Notes under the pieces: model-generated
The model's database searches: none
What the model was told of the DNA's origin: nothing
Seen by the model: only the letters and a program-made list of their open reading frames with translations
Program-made: the position numbers and the translations under genes
From: Chloroflexota bacterium
Lineage (GTDB): Bacteria > Chloroflexota > Anaerolineae > JAAYZQ01
Length of the DNA stretch: 64,000 bases
Assembly: GCA_018606645.1 (NCBI GenBank)
Contig: JAGVRI010000006.1
Location: 1 to 64,000, forward strand
Direction: 5' to 3'
In this document: in pieces, positions 33,292-42,160 of the stretch
Layout: each line of letters starts with the position of its first letter
Position numbering within the stretch: position 1 is the first letter of the stretch

Positions 33292-34344
33292 ATGAATCGA
33301 ATTCCTGTCGCCATTCTGGGTGCCACAGGCACGGTCGGGCAGCGCTTTGTTCAGTTGCTGGCCGACCACCCCTGGTTTGAGGTAAAGGCTCTTGCTGCCT
33401 CCGATCGCTCCATCGGGAAACCCTACGCCGAGGCCTGCCACTGGCTGCTTCCATCGCCCATGCCCACTGCGGTGCGGGACCTTCTCGTGCAGCCGATCGC
33501 GCCGGGGATCGAGGCCCGACTGGTCTTTTCGGCATTGCCCTCAGAGATAGCCCAGACAGCCGAACCAGCATTTGCTCAGGCCGGATATGTGGTTTGTTCC
33601 AACACTTCGGTCCACCGCCTGGATGCGGATGTTCCACTGCTGATCCCCGAGGTCAATGCCGAGCACACTGCCCTGATCGAGACTCAGCGCCGCCAGCGTG
33701 GCTGGTCTGGATGGATCGTCACCAGCGCCAATTGCACCACCACCCAATTAGCACTGGCACTCAAACCTTTGCATGATACCTTCGGACTGCGCCGGGTTTT
33801 CGTCGTCTCGATGCAAGCCATCTCAGGCGCAGGCTATCCCGGCGTCCCCTCTTTCGATATCGTGGACAACCTGATCCCATTCATCAACGGCGAAGAGGAA
33901 AAGGTGGAACAGGAGTCGCGCAAGCTCCTGGGTGTCTGCCGTCAGAATCGGATTGAAGACGCTTCTTTTGTCGTCAGCGCCCAGTGCAACCGCGTCCCGG
34001 TTAGAGAGGGACATACAGAGTGCCTGGCGCTTGAATTCGAGCGGCGTGCCACTCCCCAGCAAGTCATCGATGCGCTGGAAAGCTTCCGTCCTTCAGCCCA
34101 GGTCGCTGCCTTGCCCAGCACGCCAGCCCAGCCAATTATTGTACGACGAGAACCGGATCGCCCTCAGCCTATCCTCGACCGGGACACGGGCAACGGCATG
34201 GCGGTGGTGGTGGGTCGGGTTCGGCCGTGCCCGCTGTTTGATGTACGCCTGGTCCTTTTGGGACACAACACCATCCGTGGCGCAGCCGGAGGAGCGATCC
34301 ACAATGCGGAACTACTGGTAGCCCAGGGTTGGCTGCGGCCGTAA
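33292..34344 (+). CDS. asd: Aspartate-semialdehyde dehydrogenase, fungal/archaeal type
   Basis: A 350-residue NADP enzyme that reduces aspartyl phosphate. It starts MNRIPVAILGATGTVGQRFVQ with the nucleotide loop. The active Cys is in TSANCTTTQLALAL and the catalytic His region is GHTECLALEF; both are as in the fungal/archaeal form rather than the E. coli form. The ribosome site GGGAGG overlaps the stop of aspartokinase, 1 nt before the ATG. A longer frame from 33103 lies inside aspartokinase and is not used. Confidence 0.92.
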   Translation: MNRIPVAILGATGTVGQRFVQLLADHPWFEVKALAASDRSIGKPYAEACHWLLPSPMPTAVRDLLVQPIAPGIEARLVFSALPSEIAQTAEPAFAQAGYVVCSNTSVHRLDADVPLLIPEVNAEHTALIETQRRQRGWSGWIVTSANCTTTQLALALKPLHDTFGLRRVFVVSMQAISGAGYPGVPSFDIVDNLIPFINGEEEKVEQESRKLLGVCRQNRIEDASFVVSAQCNRVPVREGHTECLALEFERRATPQQVIDALESFRPSAQVAALPSTPAQPIIVRREPDRPQPILDRDTGNGMAVVVGRVRPCPLFDVRLVLLGHNTIRGAAGGAIHNAELLVAQGWLRP

Positions 34345-34410
34345 CAAGCACCAGGACAGGCAGCGGTCCTGGCTTCGGCGCCAACCCTATGACCTATCGG
34401 GAGGCTGAGC

Positions 34411-35541
34411 ATGAGCTATCGCAAGTACGATATGACTTCACTGCATTCATTTCTGGGCGATTTCGTCGTCTATCGCAATCTGATCCCGGCGGACGAGCGC
34501 CTGCTGTCGTTTCCGGACTTGGCCGCCCCCTTGGGCTTGCCTGACAGGCCGTTACCCCGCAAGGCAGAGCCCGCTTTTGGCCGCGTCGTGGCCGAGATCT
34601 TGCGTCAGGCACGGAAGATCGATTTGCCCGGAGTCACTCTACGTCGGCTGGTCTACATCGGTGATACGCGGATGAACGACGGGACTGCGTTTCACAACCT
34701 GTGCCTCGCCGGCGAGTGGCCTGGCTGGGCCTTTATTGCCCAGGAGAATATGCTCAGCCCTGCCCGGGTCGAGATCGAAGGGGCGCTCTATCTCACCAAC
34801 CGCTGGTCAGCCCTGTCAGATTTCCTGTGCTTTCTGGAAGAACAGGGCTTTGTCCTGGATGAAGCGACCGCGGTGGTGATTGACATGGACAAAACGGCGA
34901 TCGGGGCCAAGGGCCGCAACGACCGGCCGATTGACCAGGCCCGAGTGGAGAGCATCCAGCGTACTGTCGCGGATCTACTCGGACCCAACTTTGACCAACA
35001 AGCCTTCGCCGTGGCGTATGCCGAACTGAAACAACCGGCCTACCATCCCTTCACCGCCGACAACCAGGACTATCTGGCCTACGTTTGCCTGATGCTTGGC
35101 GCCGGTCTGTTTCAGCTTGAGGCCCTCATCCGGGATATCCAGGCCGGAACGATGTCGCACTTCTTTGACTTTATCAGGCAGGTAGAAAGCCGTCGCTCCG
35201 AACTGATGGGGACAGGACTGGCATCCGTCCACGACGCGGTGTGGCAATGCGTGCAGGCTGGGGATCCGACGCCCTTCAAGGCTTTTCGATACAACGAGTA
35301 CCTGGCCACCGCCGCCCGTTTCGGCGATTTGCCAGGCGCGACCATCGAACGACTGCTGGCCGAGCGTATCGCAATTACCCAAGAAGTGCGCGAAGCCGCC
35401 ATCACCCTCCGCGCCCGAGGGGCATTACTGTTCGGTCTTTCGGACAAACCAGACGAAGCCTCAGTCCCAACCGCAATCCAGGCCGAGCAGGGGATGAAGC
35501 CGCTCCATCGCCTCGAAACCGTGGCGGTGGGGAGTTGCTAA
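34411..35541 (+). CDS. HAD-like protein with permuted motif order, function unknown
   Basis: The 376-residue protein contains HAD-type motifs but in an unusual order. LVYIGDTRMNDGTAF at 81-95 looks like motif IV (GDxxND), AVVIDMDKTAIG at 154-165 looks like motif I (DxDxT), and ALLFGLSDKPDEAS near residue 340 looks like motif II (hydrophobic run then Ser). A normal HAD protein has I before II before IV, so the fold may be circularly permuted. The gene has GGGAGG before ATG 34411 and follows asd by 66 nt, so it may serve aspartate-family metabolism, for example as a phosphatase. I cannot assign a substrate. Confidence 0.6.
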   Translation: MSYRKYDMTSLHSFLGDFVVYRNLIPADERLLSFPDLAAPLGLPDRPLPRKAEPAFGRVVAEILRQARKIDLPGVTLRRLVYIGDTRMNDGTAFHNLCLAGEWPGWAFIAQENMLSPARVEIEGALYLTNRWSALSDFLCFLEEQGFVLDEATAVVIDMDKTAIGAKGRNDRPIDQARVESIQRTVADLLGPNFDQQAFAVAYAELKQPAYHPFTADNQDYLAYVCLMLGAGLFQLEALIRDIQAGTMSHFFDFIRQVESRRSELMGTGLASVHDAVWQCVQAGDPTPFKAFRYNEYLATAARFGDLPGATIERLLAERIAITQEVREAAITLRARGALLFGLSDKPDEASVPTAIQAEQGMKPLHRLETVAVGSC

Positions 35542-35591
35542 CTCAGACGCGGGCCTGCTCGGTCGTGGTCGCATGCCAGGTCCAGGTCATC

Positions 35592-38072
35592 TCAGGCTGC
35601 CGACCTGCCATTTCCCAGGTACTTTTTCACCTCCTCGACCAGTTCCTCAATCTGGATCGGCTTTTTTAAGAAATCCTTGACCCCCATCCCCAGCATCTGC
35701 GCCTGATCTCCCTCGTCGCGGACCGAGTGTGCCGACAAGACAATGATAGGGATGTGCCGTGTCTCTTCATTCTCCCGCAGTTTGCGAATCGTCGTCCGGC
35801 CATCCATGCGAGGCATCTTGAGATCAAGCAGGATCAGGTCCGGCTTGTGCGCTTCCACCGCCTCCAGAGCCTGGACGCCATCGTACGCCTCCTCGACCTC
35901 ATAGCCGTAGTGGGTCAAGGAATGTTTCAACCAGCCGGCGATATCGATCTCATCGTCCACCACCAGGATCCGGTTCCGTGTCCCGCCATTCAATTGATCC
36001 AGGATGCGACGAACACACTGGATCAGTTCCTCCTCTTCCAGAGGCTTCACCAGATAGTCCGCCGCTCCCAGCACGAATCCCTCCTCCGGCTTGGGCACGA
36101 CCGAAACAATGACCACCGGGATCTTGGCCGTGAGCGGATCGGCCTTGAGTTGCTGGAGGACGGTCAGTCCATCCACATCCATCAACAGGTCCAACGTAAT
36201 GAGCTCCGGTTTGAGCTGGCGCGCCACTTCGACCGCTCGGCTCCCCTGGGTCACGACCGTAACTCGATACCCCGCTTTCTGCAACTGACGCTGGAACAAC
36301 TGAGCTACCTCAGGCGAATCGTCCACGACCAGGATCCAGGGGCCGGAGGGGAGAAAGGCAGCTGGCGACTCGCTGACCCTGATCTCGCGACCAACCTCGG
36401 CTCCGATCAGCCCGGCTGGTAGAGGCAGGGTGAAACTGAAGGTGGTACCCTTGCCAGGCTCGCTTTCCAACCAGATTCGGCCGCCATGCATCTCGACCAG
36501 CGATTTGGTGATATTCAGCCCCAGGCCTGTCCCTGGTTGTTGGCGAACCAGGTTGTCTTCAGCCCGGAAAAACCGACCGAAAATCTTTTCCTGATCCTCT
36601 TTGGAAATGCCGATCCCGGTATCGGAAACGTCCACCTGGATTGCGTTGGAGGTCAACCGGGCACGAATGGTGGCTCCCCCGTTCTGTGTGTATTTATAGG
36701 CATTGCTCAACAGATTGCTCAGGATCTGCGCCACTCGCACCGGATCCGCCAGGATCTCCGGCAGATTGGCAGGTACATCTAGCTTGAGGGTTAGCCCCCT
36801 CGCCTCGAATTCATGCTCCAGCCCCCGAGCTACCTGATCAATGATCTCGGACAGGGAGGTCACTTTCAGGTCCAGCACCGCCTTGCCTGACTCGATCCGG
36901 GAAATATCCAGCAGATCGCTGACCAATGCGTTCAACCGATCAGCGTTCGCCTTGGCAATCTCCAGAAAACTTGCCTGCTGTTTGTTGACTGGGCCGGCGG
37001 CGCCCATCAATACCAGGTCCAGGTAGCCCTTGATTGATGTCAGCGGAGTACGCAGCTCATGAGAGACAATCGACACAAAGTCGCTCTTGAGCCGGTCCAC
37101 CTCGGCTTCCCCGGTCACATCGCGGAACACCCCCACCATGCCGATCACTTCTCCCGTGGGCGAATGGACCGGAGCAAAACTGACGGAAAGGATCCGGGTC
37201 CCCCAGACAAACTTGAGGCTGGAACGATGGGACTCCCGCTGCCACAAGAGCTCCAGCACCTTGTTCCGGTCCTGGATCGTCACCCGCGAACCCATCAGCC
37301 GTTCGATGTCGGCCCCCAGGATCTCATCGGTGGAGCGTTCGAGGATCCGCCCGATGGCTGGATTGGCCACGATAGCCCGGCCATGGCAGTCAAAGACAAT
37401 GACCCCATCGGCAATACCCTCCAGGATCGCCTGATTCTTGTTCAACTCGGCATGCTCACGAGCCAAGGCTTCGGCCAGGTCTCGTGTCCGCTCGTCGACC
37501 CGGCGGTCCAGTTCCCGGTTGGCCGTTCGCAGTTCCTCCAGGGCGCGCTCCAGGCTCCGCGCCCACAGCCAGGAGACCAGGGCTACTGCCAAGAAGCCAA
37601 GCATGGCTAGGACATTGGGCACAATCTGGATCCTCAACCCCAGCACCGCAATCACCAGACTGCACAGAGCAGCCACGGCAAAGCTCGCCCACGGCCACAA
37701 CAGGATGCTGGCCATCAGGATCGGGATGGCAAAGGTAAACAGGCTCCGGCCATTCACCACCTGCTCGGGTTCATCCGAGACGGCCAGGGCGCCGATCAAG
37801 AGCAACAAGAACAGCGCACTGGCCAGACGGCCCGAGCCGTAGCGGTTGATGGCAAAGATGATGATCACCCCGATCAGGGTGGCTAATGCGCCCCGATACA
37901 GGACCCGCAACAGATCCTGACTCTCGACCCCCAATCGTTCGACGACAAAGGTTGCTGCCAGAGCCACCAGCAGTAACACCGCCATCCCAACCAACAGGGT
38001 ATTGAGTAACCGCCGTCGGCGGGCATCATCCGGATCGGTCAACGGGATCGTGAACAAACGCCGAATCGCCAT
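35592..38072 (-). CDS. Membrane hybrid histidine kinase with two receiver domains
   Basis: The 826-residue protein has about six membrane segments in residues 22-172, a coiled coil to about 215, a PAS domain, HisKA with SIVSHELRTPLTSIKGYLDL, an HATPase domain (ILSNLLSNAYKYTQNGG, VSDTGIGI, GTGLGLNITKSLV), and then two receivers. Receiver one has ILVVDDSPEVAQ and ITLDLLMDVDG; receiver two has ILVVDDEIDIAGWL and LILLDLKMPRMDG. No output domain is present. It starts 1 nt after the terpene cyclase gene and so is translated from the same message. A role in sensing the membrane, the terpenoid or its precursors is possible but not shown. Confidence 0.9.
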   Translation of the reverse strand: MAIRRLFTIPLTDPDDARRRRLLNTLLVGMAVLLLVALAATFVVERLGVESQDLLRVLYRGALATLIGVIIIFAINRYGSGRLASALFLLLLIGALAVSDEPEQVVNGRSLFTFAIPILMASILLWPWASFAVAALCSLVIAVLGLRIQIVPNVLAMLGFLAVALVSWLWARSLERALEELRTANRELDRRVDERTRDLAEALAREHAELNKNQAILEGIADGVIVFDCHGRAIVANPAIGRILERSTDEILGADIERLMGSRVTIQDRNKVLELLWQRESHRSSLKFVWGTRILSVSFAPVHSPTGEVIGMVGVFRDVTGEAEVDRLKSDFVSIVSHELRTPLTSIKGYLDLVLMGAAGPVNKQQASFLEIAKANADRLNALVSDLLDISRIESGKAVLDLKVTSLSEIIDQVARGLEHEFEARGLTLKLDVPANLPEILADPVRVAQILSNLLSNAYKYTQNGGATIRARLTSNAIQVDVSDTGIGISKEDQEKIFGRFFRAEDNLVRQQPGTGLGLNITKSLVEMHGGRIWLESEPGKGTTFSFTLPLPAGLIGAEVGREIRVSESPAAFLPSGPWILVVDDSPEVAQLFQRQLQKAGYRVTVVTQGSRAVEVARQLKPELITLDLLMDVDGLTVLQQLKADPLTAKIPVVIVSVVPKPEEGFVLGAADYLVKPLEEEELIQCVRRILDQLNGGTRNRILVVDDEIDIAGWLKHSLTHYGYEVEEAYDGVQALEAVEAHKPDLILLDLKMPRMDGRTTIRKLRENEETRHIPIIVLSAHSVRDEGDQAQMLGMGVKDFLKKPIQIEELVEEVKKYLGNGRSAA

Positions 38073-38073
38073 C

Positions 38074-39546
38074 TTAGTTCGCCTCCGCCATCCATAGTGC
38101 GCTCAAAATCGCCGAACGAACGACCCACACCGGGCAGTACAGACTTTTGCCGATCCACAGCGGGGGATACGGAGGATCGGCGTGCCCCACCAGCCACGCG
38201 GCACCGCGCTTCAGTATCTGGTCCGATACCTGCTTTCCCGTCCGTTTCCATGCACACAGGGCCTGGAGGCAATAGGCCGTTTCCTCAGCCGTGGGCCGAT
38301 AGTATCCCCAAGAGCCATCTCCGTTTTGCGTGGTCTCCAACCAATATACCGCATCGTCTACCAACCAGTCGGCCCAGCCGGCACAGGCGATGATGGCATG
38401 AGCGGTGGGATAGTAGGGTGAAGCGTGCCATTTGTCGAACCAGAACATCTGGAGCGTCTTGGTTTTCTTCAAGTACTGCAACACCTTTCGGACCACCGGA
38501 TGTTGTACTCCCCAGCCGGTTGCGCGCAATGCGCTCAACACATGAATGTTGGTGCTGATCGAAGGGTTGGCCTCCAGATCGAAACAGCGAAAGTGATCGC
38601 CCTGCTCATAGTGCAGGACCGCCTGCACATCCACCGTCCGCCCCCAGCGAAGCAGCGCTTCGTAGACCAGTGCCGTCGTATCGCCGTCAATGAGCGTCAG
38701 ATTCGAGACAGCGGGAATGCCCCGGCCCGGCGTCCAATGGGATTCCAGGAAATCGAGATGAGGTTGGCACAGAGCCGCCAAATCGCTATCGAGGTTTCCG
38801 GCCAACGCCAGGTTCCACAGGACCCAACCTCGCTCAAACACATCAATCGGCGCAGTATAGGGCACCGCACCGTCTACTGCCACACTCTCCAGATACTTTC
38901 TCGCGGCGGGATCGTTCGGGCGTACATATCGAGCAAAAAAGGCCGTCGAAGAAGGACTATAAGCCACTGAGCCATTCGATTCCTGAAGGTTGTCTACATC
39001 CAGCAGTCCCAGGCCATCCAAGCCCACCATCTCGGTGGAGAAAGCGACCGTCACCCGTCGATCAATCACCCGATCAGGGAGCCTGGACAGTTTCGCCTTT
39101 CGATATTGATGGAACCGGCTCAATTCGCCATTCAGTTGCGTGGAGAGGATATCCAACTGTTTGCCCTCAGCCAACAAGGATGGCAGGATCAATTCAAATC
39201 CTATCGTTTCGCCGGCTGGATCGGAGCGCAAACCTCGGGCCATTTCCTCCACGGCAAGCCGAGCGCGGCGCAGGCGAGCCATGTCCCGCTCGTCGCCATG
39301 CCGGGCTAACGCCGTCATTGCCGCCAAAGTGCAGATCAGACGATCATGGTGGTAGCAAAGTTCGGCCGCTCCCCAACTGCCGTCGGCAAGCTGATGGTCC
39401 CGCAACCAGTCCAGCGCCTGTTCCCCCAGCGGGTCTCCCAACTCCGCCAGGCGGGCTACCCATGCCGTGTCATAGGCCGATCTCGTGATCTGTTGACCGG
39501 GCCCCACCTCCTCCAGCAGGCGGCGGATACTTGTCTGCAAATCCAT
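38074..39546 (-). CDS. Class II diterpene cyclase (Rv3377c/kolavenyl-diphosphate-synthase-like)
   Basis: The 490-residue protein has SAYDTAWVARL at 23-33, a stretch typical of class II diterpene cyclases, and QW-type repeats (LADGSWGAAEL at 53-63 and NGDGSWGYY about 430). The catalytic acid motif, DxDD in most members, reads LIDGDTTAL with Asp287 and Asp289 but Thr at the last position, a variation I recall for bacterial Rv3377c-type enzymes. Length (Rv3377c is about 500) and the directly upstream Rv3378c homologue agree. It would protonate geranylgeranyl diphosphate to a bicyclic diphosphate such as kolavenyl or halimadienyl diphosphate. The product cannot be told from sequence. Confidence 0.87.
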   Translation of the reverse strand: MDLQTSIRRLLEEVGPGQQITRSAYDTAWVARLAELGDPLGEQALDWLRDHQLADGSWGAAELCYHHDRLICTLAAMTALARHGDERDMARLRRARLAVEEMARGLRSDPAGETIGFELILPSLLAEGKQLDILSTQLNGELSRFHQYRKAKLSRLPDRVIDRRVTVAFSTEMVGLDGLGLLDVDNLQESNGSVAYSPSSTAFFARYVRPNDPAARKYLESVAVDGAVPYTAPIDVFERGWVLWNLALAGNLDSDLAALCQPHLDFLESHWTPGRGIPAVSNLTLIDGDTTALVYEALLRWGRTVDVQAVLHYEQGDHFRCFDLEANPSISTNIHVLSALRATGWGVQHPVVRKVLQYLKKTKTLQMFWFDKWHASPYYPTAHAIIACAGWADWLVDDAVYWLETTQNGDGSWGYYRPTAEETAYCLQALCAWKRTGKQVSDQILKRGAAWLVGHADPPYPPLWIGKSLYCPVWVVRSAILSALWMAEAN

Positions 39547-39574
39547 GAGCCCACCCCAGTATGGTCTCTACCGA

Positions 39575-40513
39575 CTACAGCCCGGTGATCGGCCACTCAG
39601 CCGGCCATTCCACCTGCGGCAGCGGATACCACACCCCTGCGCTGCCCCTTCTGACCCCCACGCCCAGGGTTTTGCCCAGATTCAGCCGATAGAATCTTCT
39701 CATCTGCTCCCACTCCTCCGGCCCCATGGCCGCATAGTCCGGATCCCCTCCCCCCCGGCTATATAAGTGGTCGTAGAGAATGCCCCGCAATTGCTCCTCC
39801 GTTAGATAGAGTGACGGACACACCGTAAAGTAAAGGTCCTCATTGCCGGTAGCCACCAATGGCATGTCAAAAGCGCAAAACTTGTCAAAGCCAATGAACA
39901 GATCAACGGGTGCCACATACTCACCATAGTAGCGCTCGATTAGGATTCGCTTGTCGGGCACCTGGCCCGTCTGCCGATAATACTCGATGGCCAACTGCGC
40001 GATCGTTTCGGTGGCATCCTGAGCACACACCCCAACGAACAGACGATGGCCGTCGTTCGTTTGCGTGGCGGTGGTGAGCTGATCGAAAAGTTCTGGCAGG
40101 TGCGCATGCGGCGTTGCCCCAAAGAACCTCCGATAATCACCATAGAAGCGCACGCGCACTTGAGAGGCCGTGTAGAATTCGAGGAACCTGGGATCGGTCG
40201 CCAGCATTGCCAGGCCTCTCGCCGCTGCTGCCATATAATCCGGGCCGCGCTCGACCAGGTCTGGTCCAAAAACCGGAGTCAGCAAGGTGTCCAGTCCATG
40301 ATCGAACAGGAGCTGGTAGAGCTTCAGATGGCATCGCCCGGCCATGTCTAGATACGCCTCGATGGGATCCTCGTCCGGTCCGGGCGGGTACTCCAGCAGG
40401 AACCAGCGTCGGGTACCATTGATCGGAAACACACACACTTTGGGACCCGCCTGGCGCACCAGCCGGGCCACTTGGGCAACGGGCAGCGCCTTAAACGTTT
40501 CCCAGTCCATCAT
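39575..40513 (-). CDS. Rv3378c-like diterpenyl transferase/phosphatase
   Basis: The 312-residue protein closely follows M. tuberculosis Rv3378c (tuberculosinol/tuberculosinyl-adenosine synthase, a cis-prenyltransferase fold): GPKVCVFPINGTRRWF, LLFDHGLDTLLTPVFGPDL, VRFYGDYRRFF, IERYYGEYVAPVDLFIGF, FDMPLVATGNEDLYFTV and LRGILYDHLYSR all match in order as I recall that protein. The Asp34 of Rv3378c (FPFDGTRRW) is Asn here. It probably takes the diphosphate made by the cyclase and forms an alcohol, as kolavelool synthase of Herpetosiphon does. ATG 40513 overlaps the methyltransferase stop as ATGA; a longer frame to 40636 would lie inside that gene. Confidence 0.88.
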   Translation of the reverse strand: MMDWETFKALPVAQVARLVRQAGPKVCVFPINGTRRWFLLEYPPGPDEDPIEAYLDMAGRCHLKLYQLLFDHGLDTLLTPVFGPDLVERGPDYMAAAARGLAMLATDPRFLEFYTASQVRVRFYGDYRRFFGATPHAHLPELFDQLTTATQTNDGHRLFVGVCAQDATETIAQLAIEYYRQTGQVPDKRILIERYYGEYVAPVDLFIGFDKFCAFDMPLVATGNEDLYFTVCPSLYLTEEQLRGILYDHLYSRGGGDPDYAAMGPEEWEQMRRFYRLNLGKTLGVGVRRGSAGVWYPLPQVEWPAEWPITGL

Positions 40514-41103
40514 TCCCTCTTGGAAATCCGCAACCGGGGCAGAAACCGGGACGTGCGGGCCATATACTCGGCATAGCCCGCCAGATTCTGGCTGAGCAGG
40601 GCCTCCTCCTGCCTGGCAGCGCGGGAGAAATCCCAAAACACATATCCGGCGACCACCAGCGTGGGCAGGGCAGGATTCACCAGCAGCAAGCCGACGGCAA
40701 ACAGAAAAAAAGAGGTAAAGATCGGATGGCGCACGTAAGCGTAAGGTCCGCTATCCACCAGACGATGGCTTTCCTGTAGCTCGACTCGCTCGGCATAGAA
40801 ATGCTTTAAGTGCATCCGGGCCCAGCCGTGGAGCAGCAGAGCACCCGCCATCAGCACCAGGCCGGCAACCTGGATCCATCGGCCCCAACTGGCAGTCAGA
40901 TGCAACCCCAATCCTGGAGCAACGATCGGCTGCAAGACAAGGATCATCATCGCTGTCATCGCCATCAGGGTATAGTCCCAGCTCCGTCCGCTTCCGCGTG
41001 ACCGCCGCTGCTTATCATAATGGGCCATCAACCCAACATCCATCCCATAGAAAGCCAGGATGCCGCCCAGGATCATCGCAGACTGAACCATACCGGTCCA
41101 CAT
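40510..41103 (-). CDS. ICMT-like integral membrane methyltransferase
   Basis: The 197-residue protein has four to five membrane segments and the isoprenylcysteine carboxyl methyltransferase/PEMT-type C-terminal motif: LVDSGPYAYVRHPIFTSFFL, followed by EEALLSQNLAGYAEYMARTSRFLP. Such enzymes add a methyl group from SAM to lipophilic substrates at the membrane. Here, inside a diterpene operon, it most likely O-methylates the terpene alcohol (inference). It starts 7 nt after the GNAT gene with GAGG upstream and overlaps the Rv3378c-like gene. Confidence 0.85.
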   Translation of the reverse strand: MWTGMVQSAMILGGILAFYGMDVGLMAHYDKQRRSRGSGRSWDYTLMAMTAMMILVLQPIVAPGLGLHLTASWGRWIQVAGLVLMAGALLLHGWARMHLKHFYAERVELQESHRLVDSGPYAYVRHPIFTSFFLFAVGLLLVNPALPTLVVAGYVFWDFSRAARQEEALLSQNLAGYAEYMARTSRFLPRLRISKRE

Positions 41104-41110
41104 TGTCGCC

Positions 41111-42160
41111 TCACGTCCACGAAGTCGCGATCCACATTCCCAACCGGTGGAACCACCCCAGGCCGGCGAACATATCGTGATTGTTGCTCTCCTTTCGGAA
41201 CCCCAACCTTTCCTTCACCTCGTAGGTCAGGCTGCCCCATCGCAGCACTCGCGCCCCCCGCTCGATGGCGCAGCGGATGTCGGCATAGCCCAGCACAAAA
41301 TAGGCACACGAGACCTCGTAGTCCAACCCCAAGGCTGTCACCAGCCAGGCATCCCGATCGCCGAGCATCAGCTCACAACCTACCAGCCGGCCATCCACCT
41401 CGGCAGCAAGCCAGATGGAGTCGACCAGATCGGCATGTTCCAGCGCCCCCCTCACCCAGGGTTCCGGCCGCGAGCGATGGCGTCGAGTCACATTCCGGTG
41501 AAGCCTTAGGGCACGGTCGATATCGGTCGCTTTTGGATACGCCTTGACCTCGATGCCAGCCTGTTCGGCAAGCCGACAGTTCCGCCGAACATTATAGCGC
41601 TGCTTCTTGCTCAGATGAGCCAGATACGCTTCAAAACTGGACCAGACAATATCGAGACGGGTGCCTGGTCCCGGCGTGATGGCCCGTACATACCCATCAG
41701 GCCACCCCGGCCAACGGGTTTCCTCTTCCTCCAGGTAGGAAAAGATGCAAAAGGAAGCACGGTACTGACGGCCCAGCTCGAGGGCCACTTCGCCTATCGT
41801 CCGCAGGGCTGCGTCCCGGAGCGGGGGATCGGGCAAGATCAAACCAGGCGAAGCCGTGCTATCGGTTAGCGGCGCCTGACACATGAGCAAAGGCCGACAG
41901 CGGAGCAACGCTTCGACCAGATAGCACATCACCCTCGACGTCATCGGCATCACTTCCCGGTGAGTCAGCCAGAATGTCGCCCGCGCGACTGGTTCGCCCT
42001 GCAGCGACAGGATCACATACACTGGCCGGGCATAGGCCATTGCCCGTTCCCCAAAACGATACCAGCGAAAGCTGGCAAATGGACGGTCTCGCCCCAGCGC
42101 ATCCCACGCCTCCTGGCCAACCTCTTCGACACCGTGAATGACCTGAACGTCGAAATTCAT
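41111..42160 (-). CDS. GNAT/FemAB-like N-acyltransferase
   Basis: The 349-residue protein resembles the BioF2-like/FemAB group of tandem GNAT proteins: the central LSKKQRYNVRRNCRLAEQAGIEVKAY is typical of FemAB folds (K-x-R-x-x-x-R), and VGCELMLGDRDAWLVTALGLDYE with RVLRWGSLTYEVKERLGF matches the acetyl-CoA-binding half. It could attach an amino-acid or acyl group to the terpenoid or to a cell-envelope acceptor. No substrate is visible. It overlaps the MFS gene as ATGA and precedes the methyltransferase by 7 nt. Confidence 0.72.
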   Translation of the reverse strand: MNFDVQVIHGVEEVGQEAWDALGRDRPFASFRWYRFGERAMAYARPVYVILSLQGEPVARATFWLTHREVMPMTSRVMCYLVEALLRCRPLLMCQAPLTDSTASPGLILPDPPLRDAALRTIGEVALELGRQYRASFCIFSYLEEEETRWPGWPDGYVRAITPGPGTRLDIVWSSFEAYLAHLSKKQRYNVRRNCRLAEQAGIEVKAYPKATDIDRALRLHRNVTRRHRSRPEPWVRGALEHADLVDSIWLAAEVDGRLVGCELMLGDRDAWLVTALGLDYEVSCAYFVLGYADIRCAIERGARVLRWGSLTYEVKERLGFRKESNNHDMFAGLGWFHRLGMWIATSWT

